Below are positions 1-11,360 of a DNA stretch of 64,000 nucleotides, piece after piece. The notes below the pieces were generated by a model. That model saw nothing but the letters and a program-made list of their open reading frames with translations. It had not been told where the DNA came from and searched no databases. Each line of letters opens with the position of its first letter. The first letter of the stretch is position 1. Location of the stretch: NCBI GenBank assembly GCA_036346355.1, contig CM070572.1:41205944-41269943 (forward strand), in the 5' to 3' direction. This DNA is from Rhipidocladum racemiflorum. Lineage: Eukaryota > Streptophyta > Magnoliopsida > Poales > Poaceae. Both the position numbers and the translations under genes were made by a program.

Positions 1-1040
1 TCTGACATTGGAACCGATTATGATGTGCATGTGCTCATCACAATTGGTTCTAGGTTATAACCGATTGTGATGAGCATATGAACATCACAATCGGTTCTAA
101 CTTAAGAATAGATTGTGATGTGCAATGCACATCACAATCGATTCTAACTTGAGAACTGATTTGTGATGTGATTGGGATAAACTTTTGGCTGGCCAAAATA
201 AAATTTTATTGCAGAGTGGGTTCCAATTTTGCTGAGTCCAACCTAATAAGGAAAAGGGAAAGCCACTGCACACATCCCCTATATATTTATACATGCCTTT
301 CTACTCACCACTCATCTCCTCTACTTGCTCCTCTCCCTCTCCTGCTCACCCTCTCATTTTGGTTTTCATGGACTAGATGGGCACGGATTACGATTCCTAC
401 TTCCGAAGGTGTAATCCTGGAAGCAATTTTCAAGATGCTAGACCTAGCCTATAACTTAGAACCTAGCTCAAGCAAGCAACTAAACAACACCAAGTACTAC
501 AATCCAAAAAGATGCAATTCTGATTTTTTTTTTCTTCATCTCAAATTTTTTTTAAAAAAATTGAGTGCGGCTTTTGATTTTACACTTGCCTTTTCCTTTT
601 TTATTTTTTTGTGTGGCTCTTTTATTTGCACCTTTGTCCTTTATATTTTTTTTAGAATCAAACTCTCACAAATGAGCACTCTCTAAAATATGAAGTTGAA
701 ACAAGGATTGCATAAGTTACAATGAAAACAAACTCAAACTCGATAGCAAATGATCAACAAAAATGGTACCAAAACTTCAAAGGCTGTTTTGAGGCCCTAA
801 ACGATGTTTTTTTTGGGGGTCAACATTTTTTCGGAGCCTCGCAGAGACCATTAGACCTGGACTAGTGGATTTTCAAATCTACCTCATCGTCCCCTTCAAT
901 TGTGATGATCATTTATCACTATCGGATGAAAACCAACTGGATAACATCTCCTCATCACTGTCATTGGACTTTGTATTGCCACCAAAATTGATTGTGATGA
1001 CGAAAAAGAACCGATTCTAATGTACATTCCTGTAGTCGTG
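1..1040. mobile_element. CACTA DNA transposon, right part (left end outside the window)
   Basis: The first ~170 bases hold several copies of the motif ATCACAATCGGTT and its reverse complement AACCGATTGTGAT in inverted arrangement, which is typical of CACTA subterminal repeats. The segment ends at 1040 with TGTAGTCGTG, a decayed form of the TGTAGTAGTG terminus. Read in reverse, 900-1040 matches the left end of the element at 8848 base by base over about 140 bases, so both belong to one family. The interior (about 170-890) is low-complexity, T-rich and shows no recognisable coding sequence; an open frame at 168-686 has no protein-like composition. The target duplication cannot be tested because the left end is missing. 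Confidence 0.8.
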
Positions 1041-3200
1041 ACACATCATTAGTCATTAGCCCGGGCTAGAAGAAAAGAAGGAAAAAATTTACCAGGCCGC
1101 ATTTGCAGTCATGGATCTTCTTAGCTAAAACTTGGTAGTGTATAGGAACAACACTTTCTCATGCTATTGTTTTTAGGCTTGTAGATCGCAAGACACATCT
1201 GGAAGTTAGTTGATGTTTCAAATCTTGATGCATTAGTACAGCAAGCACAGAGACCATACAATAATAAATTGATGTTCATTTGATAGTAAGCACATAGTAC
1301 ACAGGCTGCTGAATCCTCTGTATGATAGTATATATAGATTTTAATATTTGTATATATAAATTTTACTATCCATGTATATAGATTTTACTAACATACAATA
1401 ATAAATTGATGTTTATGTTGACAATAAAATCTGATTTATGTGATGTTTATTAGCAAAACTTATATCATTATGTTTCTCTCATCATCAGTAATCTATTGAT
1501 GAAAGTCGTTCGTGAATCGAAGCTGCCAATAAAAAGTTATAGCTCAAACAAAAAAAAAAGATTCATGTACAAACTAGAAAACACATTTACCAGTGGTTGG
1601 CCACGTAACTAATTAGAGCTCCGATGAAATTTTTTCAACCATGTCATATGGGAGTATCTTAAAATTATTATTTAAATAAACCAAAATAGATAAAGAAGTA
1701 TAACACATTCATTTAAGTACTATATTGGAAGTCGAAGTATGTACTCTCAGGAGTACGAAAAATTATTATATAGGAAAAATACCTTCTACTCTTGGGTGTA
1801 GTTACTCTTATCTCTAAAATACCACCTAAACAATCTTGAAATACTCCTTATCACTTTGGGTACACTAATGTACTAATTATAAGATATTCCAATATGAACC
1901 ACATGAAAAAATTGCAAGCAAATACATAGTTTTTAGCTTAATTTGTAAATACCTTTGTATACGGATATAAAAATGAGTATGTCTAAAAAATATACATAGC
2001 ACCTTTAAAAAAATGTAAATATCACATAGCTAGCCTTATATACTCGTATGCTACACATACATATCCTCCATTTTGCAAGATACTCCTTAGGTTGTGAGAT
2101 ACGGCATAGGGAGTAACTACTCCCGGGAGTAAAAAGATGCTACACACACACACACACACAGATATATATATAAGACCAAACTCAATTGTATCTGAAAGAT
2201 ATGAAATTGGCATGCAATGGATGAATAGTGCTAAACTATAATAAAATCACTATTTAGCTAAATTTATCTTTTTCATATCTTTCAAATAAAATTGATTTTG
2301 GTCTTGAAATTTTTCAAATTTGTATAATCTCATCTTTTCTATGTATGTTAATTTTTTAGAATTTTTAAAAAATTGCACATGTTAAGCTGGTGTTCATTTA
2401 GTAGTAAACCACCATAATCATGTAAACTCTGTGAAAATCACATATGCACATTTTGAAAATTTCTCAAACAATTACCACACATGGGGGAGGTGGGATTCTA
2501 CAACTTTGCAAAATTTGAATACGAAACTCAATAGCATTTCAAAGATATGAAATTGACAAGCAGCAGATAAATAGTGCTAAACGACGACAAAATCTAGCCA
2601 AAATTTTATTTTTTATATCTTTCAAATGAAATTGATTTTGATCTTCAAATTTTACAAGGTTATAGAATATCACCTTCTCTACGTATGGTAATTTTTTTAA
2701 TAATTTTTGAAAACTTCCACATGTGATTTTCACATATTTTACAAAATAAGAGTGGTTTACACTCGATATGTTGCTTTTTACAATCCAGAAAATAATATGT
2801 TACTAGCTATTACACAAGATATTACTATACTAAAAGGAAGTGAACTATCAGAATAAGATATTTTGTGGACGATCATAACATGTTCCATTTATCGGCCCTA
2901 TAGTAAAATATTTTGTGGATAATCATAAATGTTACTATAATAGATAGTAAAATTAAATGAGAACCGTTCGTAAAATATTATGTGTCTATTCAGTAGTAAA
3001 ATCTTACACATCAGTAATTTGGTGTTCATTTAGCAGTAAACCACCCTAAACGTGTAAACTCTGTGAAAACCATATGTATAACTTTTAAATAATTCTCAAA
3101 AAAATTACCATATGTAGAGAACATAAGATTCTACAACCTTATAAAATTTGAATCTTAATGCATCAGTACATATCATGCATGTTTGCGAATGATGTTCTTT
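1041..3200. repeat. AT-rich non-coding region with internal direct repeats
   Basis: No gene is visible. The stretch 2390-2520 is repeated in diverged form at 3020-3155 (both start near GTGTTCATTTAG and contain AAACTCTGTGAAAA), and a shorter related copy lies at 2545-2745. The stretch 1100-1615 is repeated at 4565-4975. A MITE-like piece with palindromic ACTCCCGGGAGTA at its right end may occupy about 1737-2133. The pattern suggests an old unclassified transposon, but no termini could be fixed. Confidence 0.5.
2142..2161. repeat. (CA)n microsatellite followed by (TA)n
   Basis: A short uninterrupted CA dinucleotide run is followed by GATATATATATA. It is a simple sequence repeat with no gene nearby. 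Confidence 0.85.
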
Positions 3201-3211
3201 AGTTCGAGAAA

Positions 3212-4287
3212 TTTTTTTTTTCGAAACTTAGGACAGGAGCTCTGTCATTTCATTAAGAAGAAGGAAAACCTCCGAAGAGGAAAATACAAATGCAACCGCC
3301 ACTGAAACAGAAACAAAACACAACTCCCGGCCAACGACGCCGAGCTCAGCCGCCATCGCGGCAAACAACCTGAACACCATGCTGCGCCGCCAACGGCCGC
3401 AGCAAAACACATACCACCGCAAGGAAGAGTCCCTACTACGGGCACACTGCCACGGAGTTGCTCAAGGAGCTAATGCACCTCCTCCAACTTTGTCGCCTTT
3501 CTCCCGGTCGTACACGCATTCTGGGGAACCCAGATTCCACCGAAGCCACGGCCCTCGCTGGGTCTTGACCGCCATTTCCGACGACCTCCTCTTCCTCCTC
3601 TTCTTCCTGCTCTTCCTACACAACTCATTGAAGGCCCTCGCCTCCTCTTCCTGCTTCTCCTGCACAACTCACCTAATCGCTGAAGCCCGCCGCAGCTCGG
3701 CCAAATGAATCCACCACATGAAGCTCAACAGGCGGCAACCTTCGTGGCTGACAACACCGCCCACAGATCCGGCCACCCATAGCTTCCTTCATGTCTCCAC
3801 ACCCACCTCGGCCGCCAATCGCAGGGCGCACCGCAGGCTGCGTCCGCCTCGCCATCATCGCAGAGGAGCCTCACCGTCGGAGTCGAGGAGGCACGCCGTG
3901 GCCACTATGCATCGCCCTTGGAGCAGAGGGATCTCGCCATCGGCCATCGCCCGCAAGCCTCACGCATCACTGGGGAGGGAACTCACCTCCCGTCCGCCCG
4001 ACTGCACCACGCCCAAGACAGCGGATCTTGAGGGAACTACAACCTAGATCTGGAAGGAGAACAACAGCCCTCGTCGCTGAGCTCGGGCTGAGGGGAGGAG
4101 GAGAAGGAGGATAGGGGAAGAAGAAGATGTGGAAGAGGACGCCCCGCCGCCGCCGCTGCTGAGGAAGGAAGCCCCGGCGGCCAGCCGACGACTACAAGCA
4201 GCGGCGGCGAGGTAGGGGTGGAACTTGGGGAGGCGCTCGGCTAGGGATTTGAAATCGCCTCCCAAGTCGCCTGGGGACGACTCAGGT
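3212..4287 (-). mobile_element. LINE-type retroposon, non-autonomous, minus strand
   Basis: The insert is flanked by an 11-bp direct repeat AGTTCGAGAAA (3201-3211 and 4288-4298), a target-site duplication of the length expected for target-primed reverse transcription. Next to the left copy is a run of ten T, which is the poly(A) tail of a minus-strand element, preceded on that strand by a 3' end of grass LINE type (TTAATGAAATGACAGAGCTC). The rest is GC-rich (about 3300-4287) with short overlapping open frames on both strands and no reverse transcriptase or endonuclease domain. It is therefore a ~1.1 kb derivative made of 5' and 3' untranslated-like sequence that needed another element's enzymes. 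The family name is not certain. Confidence 0.75.
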
Positions 4288-4298
4288 AGTTCGAGAAA

Positions 4299-6170
4299 AA
4301 TTACATGCCTTCTTTAACTAATTTTATAACTTGCAGTGTTAACCGTATATATGTTGCTGGTTTGAAAAGTGTCATTCCATTCGTTTCGACCTCCGGAGGT
4401 TTAACTGAGATCACAAAAAAGAACATTCAACCTAAAGTCATATGTCTATGGTACACGCATTCTGCTAGCGTTCTGATCAGAAAGGCCAGTATCATGGTAG
4501 AAATTACCAAAGTCTAGCTAATTGCATGCACTACGTGCATGTGAATTCACCAACTAAGGAAATTACAAAGAGACCACGCATTTGCAGGCATCGATCTTCT
4601 CAGCTGAATCTTACACACATTAATAATTTAGTTGCTGTTTCGAATCTTAATGCATCAGTACAGTACGCACAAAGACCATAAAGTTTCATTCTATATATAG
4701 ATTTTACTATCCGTGTGTATATATATAACTATCTATTGATATAGATTTTACTATCATACAATAGTAAATTGATATTTATTTTAGCAGTAAAATCTTATTT
4801 ATGTGATATTTATTAATGAGACTTATACATGATGTTTCTCTTTTTGTCAAAAATCTATTGGTGAAAGTTGTTCATGAACCGGAGCTGCCAATAAAAAATT
4901 ATAGCTAAAACAAAAAAAATCATATACAAACTAGGAAACACATTTACTAGTGGTCAATCAGGTAACTGATTAGTTTAGTCAATACATGGGAGTTTACATG
5001 ACTCGATCGATCTGTGTTAAATGAGTAGAGAGTAGATTAGCCTATTCTACACGTAGATGTAGAATAGCATCTTTCTGCACACACACTTATCCTTAAAGCG
5101 GGAAGAATCGGCGGCTCCCGAGCTTGCCATGCCAATGACTTTGTGAAAAGGTCCTCTGTGAATTTTGAAATTGCGTTGAGACCCTCCTGTCGACTCTTCT
5201 ACAAAAAAATCTCGTGATTCCGGAACTTCCTCTTAGGTCCTAAATCCCTATTTTCGCGAACAAGCCCATAAATTTTCTGAAATCTTATTCTCAGGCGCCA
5301 TTTCTGCAGAAAGGCCCTTGCGAATTCTAAAACTATGATTATTTCGATTTTTCTCATATTTTTAGGGTTCACTAAAGAAAATTTGATATCTACCATATAG
5401 ATTGATTTTGCTATATGAGCACTCTGTCAAAATTCACCTGGTATAGTGTAACGCACGAGCTCTACATAGTATATACATTCGCAGCCCCGTATCGCAGATT
5501 TGTCAAGGCATAACCAAAAAATTGTCCTTGTCGCACTGAAAATGGGCCCCATGCCCCCATTGCCCCAAGCCTACCATCAGATTAGTAGTCTCCTTCCCTC
5601 GACGCAGAAATCTCGGTGACTAACTGCAGTCTGCATATGTTTACCGTGGTCTAAATAATTAACCCTAGGTTACATATATAGAATGATTACTCCGTCGTTT
5701 TGAAAATTCTAGCTAGCCATTACTCCGTCGGTGAACCAGTAGCGGTTAGTAGTTTCGAATTTTTTAATTCCTGGTGTTTTACAGAAGGGCACACTTACAC
5801 CGACACTAGTGCCTGAGGGCAGTAGTACTGTACGGAGTAATCAAAGCATCATTACACTTTTACACAGAATGATTAGGGAATCTTCTTTTTCTGATCAAAA
5901 GGAAAAGAAAAGGTTCGGAGGATCTAACTGGGAGCAGCGCATAACAAGAGGGTTAAGAGATGAAAAATTACAAACTCCAGAGATTACTCAAGAGAGGAGA
6001 GAAAAAATCTAACCCGGTTACAACTAGAGCAGAGGTGCACCCTCTCTACTTGTCAATCGATCACCTTGTGGTCATCATCACCACTAATTATACACAAAAA
6101 GAAGAGGAGGAAGAACAAGAAGAACAAGAAGATTCTTAATACAATCCAACAAACTACGCAAGAAGCTACA
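4299..6170. other. Non-coding intergenic DNA
   Basis: The part 4565-4975 is a diverged direct repeat of 1100-1615, with shared landmarks such as GAGCTGCCAATAAAAA and ACACATTTAC. The rest has no recognised gene. An open frame at 5809-6012 is short, lysine- and arginine-rich and unlike any family I know. Confidence 0.5.
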
Positions 6171-6296
6171 GGGCGACCTAGATTATCCCTACAGGTAGCT
6201 CAGCTCTAGCAGAATTCAGCCAGGAGGTTAATGGGAAGATAGCATACAAGGAAGTAAGTATATATGATCTGCATGAATGACGATGCCACTCATCAG

Positions 6297-6617
6297 CTAA
6301 TCGAAGCTGACGGTGCCCATCTCGGGGCACTCGACGATGCTCTCGAGGCTGGGCCGCCACCCGTCGCCTCCGCCGGCGCCGGCGCGGGCGTCGCGCTTGC
6401 GCGCCATCTCCCGGAGCACGTCCTCGAGGCGGCGGTCGCCGGCCTTGAGCTGCACCATGAGCCACTCCAGCTCCGCCTTGGTCAGCACCATCTTCACCTT
6501 CAGCACCGACCCTTCATCTTCCTCCTCGCCGCCACTTCTCCTGCTCCTCCTCTGCAGCTGCACCACGCCTTCTCCAGGCGCGTAGCCGGCGCCGCTGCTC
6601 TGCAGGCAGTTGCCCAT
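6297..6617 (-). CDS. Small plant-specific protein with MGNC N-terminus (predicted N-myristoylated)
   Basis: A 106-residue intact open frame without introns. It starts MGNCLQSSG, so Gly2 and Cys4 fit N-myristoylation and palmitoylation and predict attachment to the inner face of a membrane. Residues ~38-72 hold the family-like core VKMVLTKAELEWLMVQLKAG followed by RRLEDVLREM, an amphipathic helical stretch. Near the C-terminus is WRPSLESIVECPE. The same order (MGNC, charged linker, K-x-VLTK-x-EL helix, W-x-PSLESI-x-E-x-PE tail) occurs in short uncharacterised angiosperm proteins; their biochemical role is not known to me. GC content is high, as in many grass exons. The start is set by the MGNC motif. 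A possible TATA-like box lies about 100 bases upstream. It is the only host gene in the window that looks whole. Confidence 0.75.
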   Translation of the reverse strand: MGNCLQSSGAGYAPGEGVVQLQRRSRRSGGEEEDEGSVLKVKMVLTKAELEWLMVQLKAGDRRLEDVLREMARKRDARAGAGGGDGWRPSLESIVECPEMGTVSFD

Positions 6618-6714
6618 GGCGAGCCAACTACACCTAGCTCAGGCTCTGCTTGGCTGCAGGTTGGTTTGGGAAATGGGTTAACTTCTAACAGGGTGAGGGT
6701 GTGAGGAGGGAGCG

Positions 6715-6723
6715 GTCTATATC
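6715..6723 (-). promoter_or_regulatory. Possible TATA-like box of the MGNC gene
   Basis: On the minus strand the sequence reads GATATAGAC about 100 bases before the ATG at 6617. The spacing leaves a plausible 5' leader of about 70 bases. This is inference from position only. Confidence 0.35.
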
Positions 6724-6803
6724 TAGCCATTTGCGCTGGGCAACTAACAGGGTTGCTTTTCTCTGTGCTAGCGTGGTGCGCTCCAATGGCGATGGTAATC
6801 AAT

Positions 6804-7445
6804 AATCCAATCCCAGTCGCTGTCTAAGGGCACATGGTGGGGACGATGGGTATGGTCCATCCGGTTAACTCAGTTTGGTGCTCTCCACACTCTGATGGTG
6901 GAGCTGTGCATCCTTGTAAGAATTGAAAAGCCCCTGGCCCCTATTCTGGCCTCCATTGGAGCAGTGGAGGCTTTGGTAGAAGACAACTTATGGCTGACTA
7001 CTCCGACAAGCAGCTGTCTACAGAAGCTTGCCCCCTACCATTTTGACTTTTAGTTAGGTTGGCTGACTGGTTTGATATAAGAAATATGTTAAATACTTAC
7101 AGCTGAAATGTTGGGGTTTTTTTTCCCCTAGTAATAGTAATAGGTAATTAATACCGTTGGTTTCAGAAACAATTTGTCGTAACTTCACTGCAAAAGCCAT
7201 CCATTTCATTAGTGTACTAGACTACTCATTATTAATTATCTAACGCTAGTTCTTCTCCTCCCATGTTCTTCTCGAATATGATTCGTAGCGACTCTTCGTG
7301 CTCGTGAGTTTTGGGGAAGTCAAGGGAGGGGTGAGGAGTCGGCTGAGGTGGGTGGAAGGAAATGACGCTCGGATGAATACTTGCATGTTTGTATAAGTGG
7401 CAAATTGTGGGTAAATAATTCAAACCTCAGAGGCAGCGTCATATC
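6804..7445. other. Intergenic DNA, nothing recognised
   Basis: No open frame with protein-like composition, no clear inverted repeats and no RNA gene were seen between the upstream region of the MGNC gene and the LTR that starts at 7446. Confidence 0.5.
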
Positions 7446-9157
7446 TGTTGGGGAAAGGGTAGGCTATTCTAGGTGAAATAAAAAATTTATATCGCATAAT
7501 CCAGGAACCACTACGATCACAGAATTACCATTAAACGCATAAACCCGTAGCGGAAGTAGAGTCGATGCAGCACGTCCCTCGCCGACCAGGTCTGATCAGT
7601 ACCGACCAGCTCGCCTACCTGATACGATTAGCCCCGACCAGGTCATTGACCAGATCCGATCAGCCCTAACCAGCTCGCCGACCCGACCAGCTCGTCGACC
7701 AGATCCGATCAGCCCCGACCAACTCGCCGACCAGACGTAGTAGCCTTGCACCTACTCCAAGAAACCCTCGTGACTGTCTTCGGCGATGGATCATCCTAGC
7801 GTTGAAGCTTCATGGCAATGCCTTCAAGGTATCCACATATACAGGGTAGGAACACCACGCAACCGAGTACTAGCGCCGACTGCGCGGCTCTGGGCGAAGG
7901 AGGGGTGGCGGCTAGAGTTTCGGGAATTCCGAATTCCTAACATCTCTCTCCTAAAGCCAGCACCCCCTTCCTTTAAATAGACGTCCTATAATGGGCTCTA
8001 CATTAGATGCCCATTAGGAACTCTAAACTAAAAAAACTGTGATCACCATTCGAATTCTATTCCAACCTTTTAAACGTTCAACCCCATAGGTTCATGTATA
8101 CTTGGACATGGCCCGAGTACTCTTACTCGATAATAATCGGTAGCGATCCCTAGCAGAACGTGCCGACTGCCGAAGATATGTAAAGATTACATCGGGCGAA
8201 CCTTAACAATGTTTAGTTATATGCATTTCCCTTTTCCTTGTGACATCGATCAAACTCAAGGCGAGTATATGCCACCCTTATTTAGTTAGCTTGACCACTC
8301 TTTCTTGATTACGTGACTCGGAATCCCCAACTATGGTTAACTCTTTAATCGCAAGTAGTATGGCTATACATTTTTAGAATCCGATCACTCGAGAGGCCCA
8401 GAGATTTCTCTCTCGTTGTATGTAGGGGCAAATCCTATCTTGACTGATCACGTTTTGCAGCATGCTTCATGACAAACCCGAAAGCTACCTTTATAACTAC
8501 CTAATTACGGAGTAGCGTTTGGCAACCCCTAAGTAAGCCATTACACATATCAAGCATATGTGTCAATCTCAAGTCTAAAGATATAGCATACACATTGTAT
8601 ATGAGACCAACTGATGTCAAGAAGAATACAACAACGTTCTCACAGTGTTTCAAGGCGGGTCGATCCAGCTCCATGTTCTCTAACATGAGTCCATATTATT
8701 GGTTTGATATCTCCATATCCATGACCCATGAAATATGATCATCAACCAATACATATACTAGTTTATACATATGTGTCCATATGATTATCGGCTAGGGATC
8801 ACTTTTGAATAATAATCACAAATTCATTATAGAGTTTCACTAACAAACACTACTACAAGAATACACATTAGAATCGGTTCTTTTTCGTCATCACAATCGG
8901 TTTTGATGGCGATAGAAAGTCCAACGATTGTAATGAGGAATAGCTATCACAGTCGGTTTTCTCCCCGATTGTGATAAACAATCATCACAATCGGTTCTTG
9001 CGAAGAACCGATTGTGATGAGCCCCTCATCACAATCGGTTCTTTGCAAGAACCGATTGTGATGAGGGGGTCATCACAATCGGTTATGAGAAAGAACCGAT
9101 TGTGATGAGCCATTTTCACTATTAAACATTGTTATGACAGTTTTAACACAAAATGAA

Positions 9158-9236
9158 GAGATTTTCCTAGGAGGTCACCCTCACCCATCCTAGTTAGTAC
9201 TACCCTCGCCTAAGCACGCTTAACTAATGAGTTTTG
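9158..9236 (-). pseudogene. Partial 5S rRNA-like copy
   Basis: On the minus strand this matches the 3' two thirds of plant 5S rRNA, including AAGCGTGCTTAGGCGAG and the tract GTAGTACTA. It has small insertions compared with the canonical gene and lies directly next to the longer copy at 9248-9365. Confidence 0.75.
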
Positions 9237-9247
9237 CCGCCAATTTT

Positions 9248-9365
9248 AATGCAAATGCGAGCACTTCCCGAGAGGTCACCCATCCTAGTACTACTCTCAC
9301 CCAAGCACGCTTAACTTCAGAGTTCTTATATGATCTAGTACCGTAGCGTTGTTATGATATCATTT
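9248..9365 (-). pseudogene. Near full-length 5S rRNA-like sequence inside a CACTA element
   Basis: On the minus strand the 118-base segment aligns end to end with plant 5S rRNA. The best-preserved part is the internal promoter: GAAGTTAAGCGTGCTTGGG (A box and intermediate element) and GTACTAGGATGGGTGACC (C box). The 5' third is more diverged. Sequence before its 5' end (9366-9480) occurs again at 9514-9626, where it is preceded on the plus strand by a third, truncated 5S start at 9489-9513. The layout is that of spacer plus 5S gene in tandem, so the source is either genomic 5S rDNA or a Cassandra-type TRIM retrotransposon, whose LTRs contain 5S sequence. Function as rRNA is unlikely given the substitutions. 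Confidence 0.8.
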
Positions 9366-9626
9366 GAAAATATAACGCGTCTCCCTCCCCTTAACCCCAC
9401 AAAGCACCCGAACACTAATGTTAGTATTCTTATACTTCGAATTTACTCTGACTTGGGTGCTACAAAATTTAACTAAGTGTCCAATTTAGTACCGTAGTGT
9501 TGGTATGATAGCATTTGAAAATATAACGCGTCTCCCTCCCCTTAACCCCACAAAGCACCCGAACACTAATGTTAGTATTCTTATACTTCGAATTTACTCT
9601 GACTTGGGTGCTCCAAAATTTAACTA
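9366..9626. repeat. Duplicated 5S spacer-like unit (2 copies, ~148-bp period)
   Basis: The segment beginning TATAACGCGTCTCCCTCCCC at about 9371 recurs nearly unchanged at about 9519, with one visible substitution (GGTGCTACAAAA against GGTGCTCCAAAA). Each copy lies immediately upstream (minus strand) of a 5S-like start. Confidence 0.85.
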
Positions 9627-11360
9627 TGACGCCCAATTTTCACTTTGGCGGTCACGAGCACATCACAATCGGTTCTGAACAAGAACCGATTGTAATGACA
9701 CCGTTATCACAATCGGTTCAAGTTGAGAACCGATTGTGATGAAAACCCTTATCACAATCGGTTAGAGCTAGAACCGGTGTGATGAGTGTCATCTGTCGGT
9801 TACGAGATAGAACCGATTGTGATCACACCCCTCATCACAATCGGTTCTCAGCTAGAACCAATTGTGATGAGGGTGTCATCACAATCGGTTCTGAACAAGA
9901 ACCGATTGTAATGACACCGTTATCACAATCGGTTCAAGTTGAGAACCGATTGTGATGACCACCCTCATCACAATCGGTTCTGAGCTAGAACCGATTGTGA
10001 TCACACCCCTCATCACAATCGGTTCTCAGCTAGAACCGATTGTGATGTAGTATCCACCACACCTTTAATTCTATTTTCCATCTAATTTAAGTTCAAGCCG
10101 AGTCGGTCTCCACTTTGCTAAACTTTCTGTATATATGCTATTGAAATGCGTTCCTTTCATTGCCTTCACAAAAAGCAATAGGTTTGATTAGTAGTGTCAG
10201 TTTTAATTGAAACCGACTGCAATATGAAAGGACTAGTAGTGCCGGTATTATTCTTGGTATTGTTTTAATAATTGTTTGGAATTATGTGTTGTTCTTGGTT
10301 GGAGTGGAAAGAATGTGCAAGTAATTACAAATAATTATGCGTTGAGTGGAAAAATTCTTCCCTTTCCTTCCTTATGGAAGTATTGTCCTGTATATTTTAA
10401 CTAAAATAGGTTCAACAGCTTGTTTGTACTTTTACTTTGCTGGTACTTTACCCTTGAAATGGCATTAGCTTGTCTCAATTAGACATTGCAATCTTACAAC
10501 TTTATTTACAATACAACCCTCTTTAATGATCTACACGCATGTAATTTGTTCCATGTGTGTCGTCGTCACCACTAAGTGCTTGCTTATAAATATGCTAAAA
10601 ACCTCAACTGAGAGAAAATAGAGGGGAAATCTTCTCAAGCTGGGGCTTCAACTTACCCTATTAACACACATCCTTAAGGATTTCAGATTTTTCTCCCACA
10701 AGTCTAAGTTTCAACAAGAGTATGTTCTATTTTTCGGGGTGACGACGGTTATTTTTTGCTCTAGAACACCAACAACAGAGGAGAGTTCATCCCGAGAGGA
10801 TATAAACCTTGCGAGTCTCATCACAATCGGTTCTGAAAAAGAACCGATTGTGATAAGGGGTCCCTCATTACAATCGGTTCCTAGAAAGAACCGATTGTGA
10901 TGAGGAAACGGGTTATCACAATCGGTTCTGAGAAAGAACCGATTGTGATGAGAGGGTCATCACAATCGGTTCTTTCTCAGAACCGATTGTGATAAGTGGT
11001 ATATCATCACAATCGGTTCTGAAAAAGAACCGATTGTAATGAGACCCACGGGTTATCACAATCGGTTCTTAGAAAGAACCGATTGTGATGATGATTCTTA
11101 TCACAATCGGTTTTTTCTCAGAACCGATTGTGATAACCTATTACCAAAATTTACGAATGGCATACACGTATCACAATCGGTTTTTTAGTCAAAAGTTTGG
11201 AACCGACACAGATGAAGCGATAGTGATGTATCATTTTGTAGTAGTGAAATCACATACTTGCTAACAAATAGATGAGATTATTCAAAAAAATAAAATGATA
11301 AATCATGAACATAAAAAAATATAATCATCTCTATAATTGCCTTTATGTATATCTCCAACT

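Larger units (their letters stand above)
8848..11246. mobile_element. Non-autonomous CACTA element carrying 5S rDNA-derived sequence
   Basis: It begins CACTACTACAAGA (8848) and ends TTTTGTAGTAGTG (11246), and is flanked by the 3-bp duplication AAA (8845-8847 and 11247-11249). Both arms (8870-9110, 9655-10045 and 10820-11180) are packed with inverted pairs built from CATCACAATCGGTTCT and AGAACCGATTGTGATG, the subterminal repeats expected to bind the element's TnpA-type protein. There is no transposase gene, so it must be mobilised in trans. The middle holds 5S rRNA-like sequence (9158-9626) and an AT-rich stretch (10050-10820) without coding potential. It sits inside the copia LTR at 7446-11360. 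Confidence 0.9.
7446..11360 (-). mobile_element. Ty1/copia LTR, apparently solo, split by a CACTA element
   Basis: Read on the minus strand the LTR begins near 11360 with GTTGGAGATATACATAAAGG (compare TGTTGGAgATATGCCCTAGAGG, the usual start of Angela/RIRE1-type grass copia LTRs) and ends with TTTCCCCAACA at 7446. Removing the CACTA insert (8848-11246 plus one TSD copy) leaves about 1.5 kb. No gag-pol or second LTR is visible on either side, so it is probably a solo LTR. A clean 5-bp target duplication was not found, and the last base at the 11360 end looks mutated. Confidence 0.7.

Noticed and set aside
168..686. 172-residue frame near the left edge
   Set aside because: It lies in T-rich CACTA interior, giving Phe/Leu/Ser-rich translation without conserved features.
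3379..4114. Plus-strand frames of ~107-109 residues
   Set aside because: They lie in the GC-rich body of the minus-strand retroposon and have low-complexity translation.
8870..9110. Evenly spaced near-identical words resembling a CRISPR array
   Set aside because: The words alternate in orientation and sit just inside CACTA termini; they are subterminal repeats of a plant transposon.
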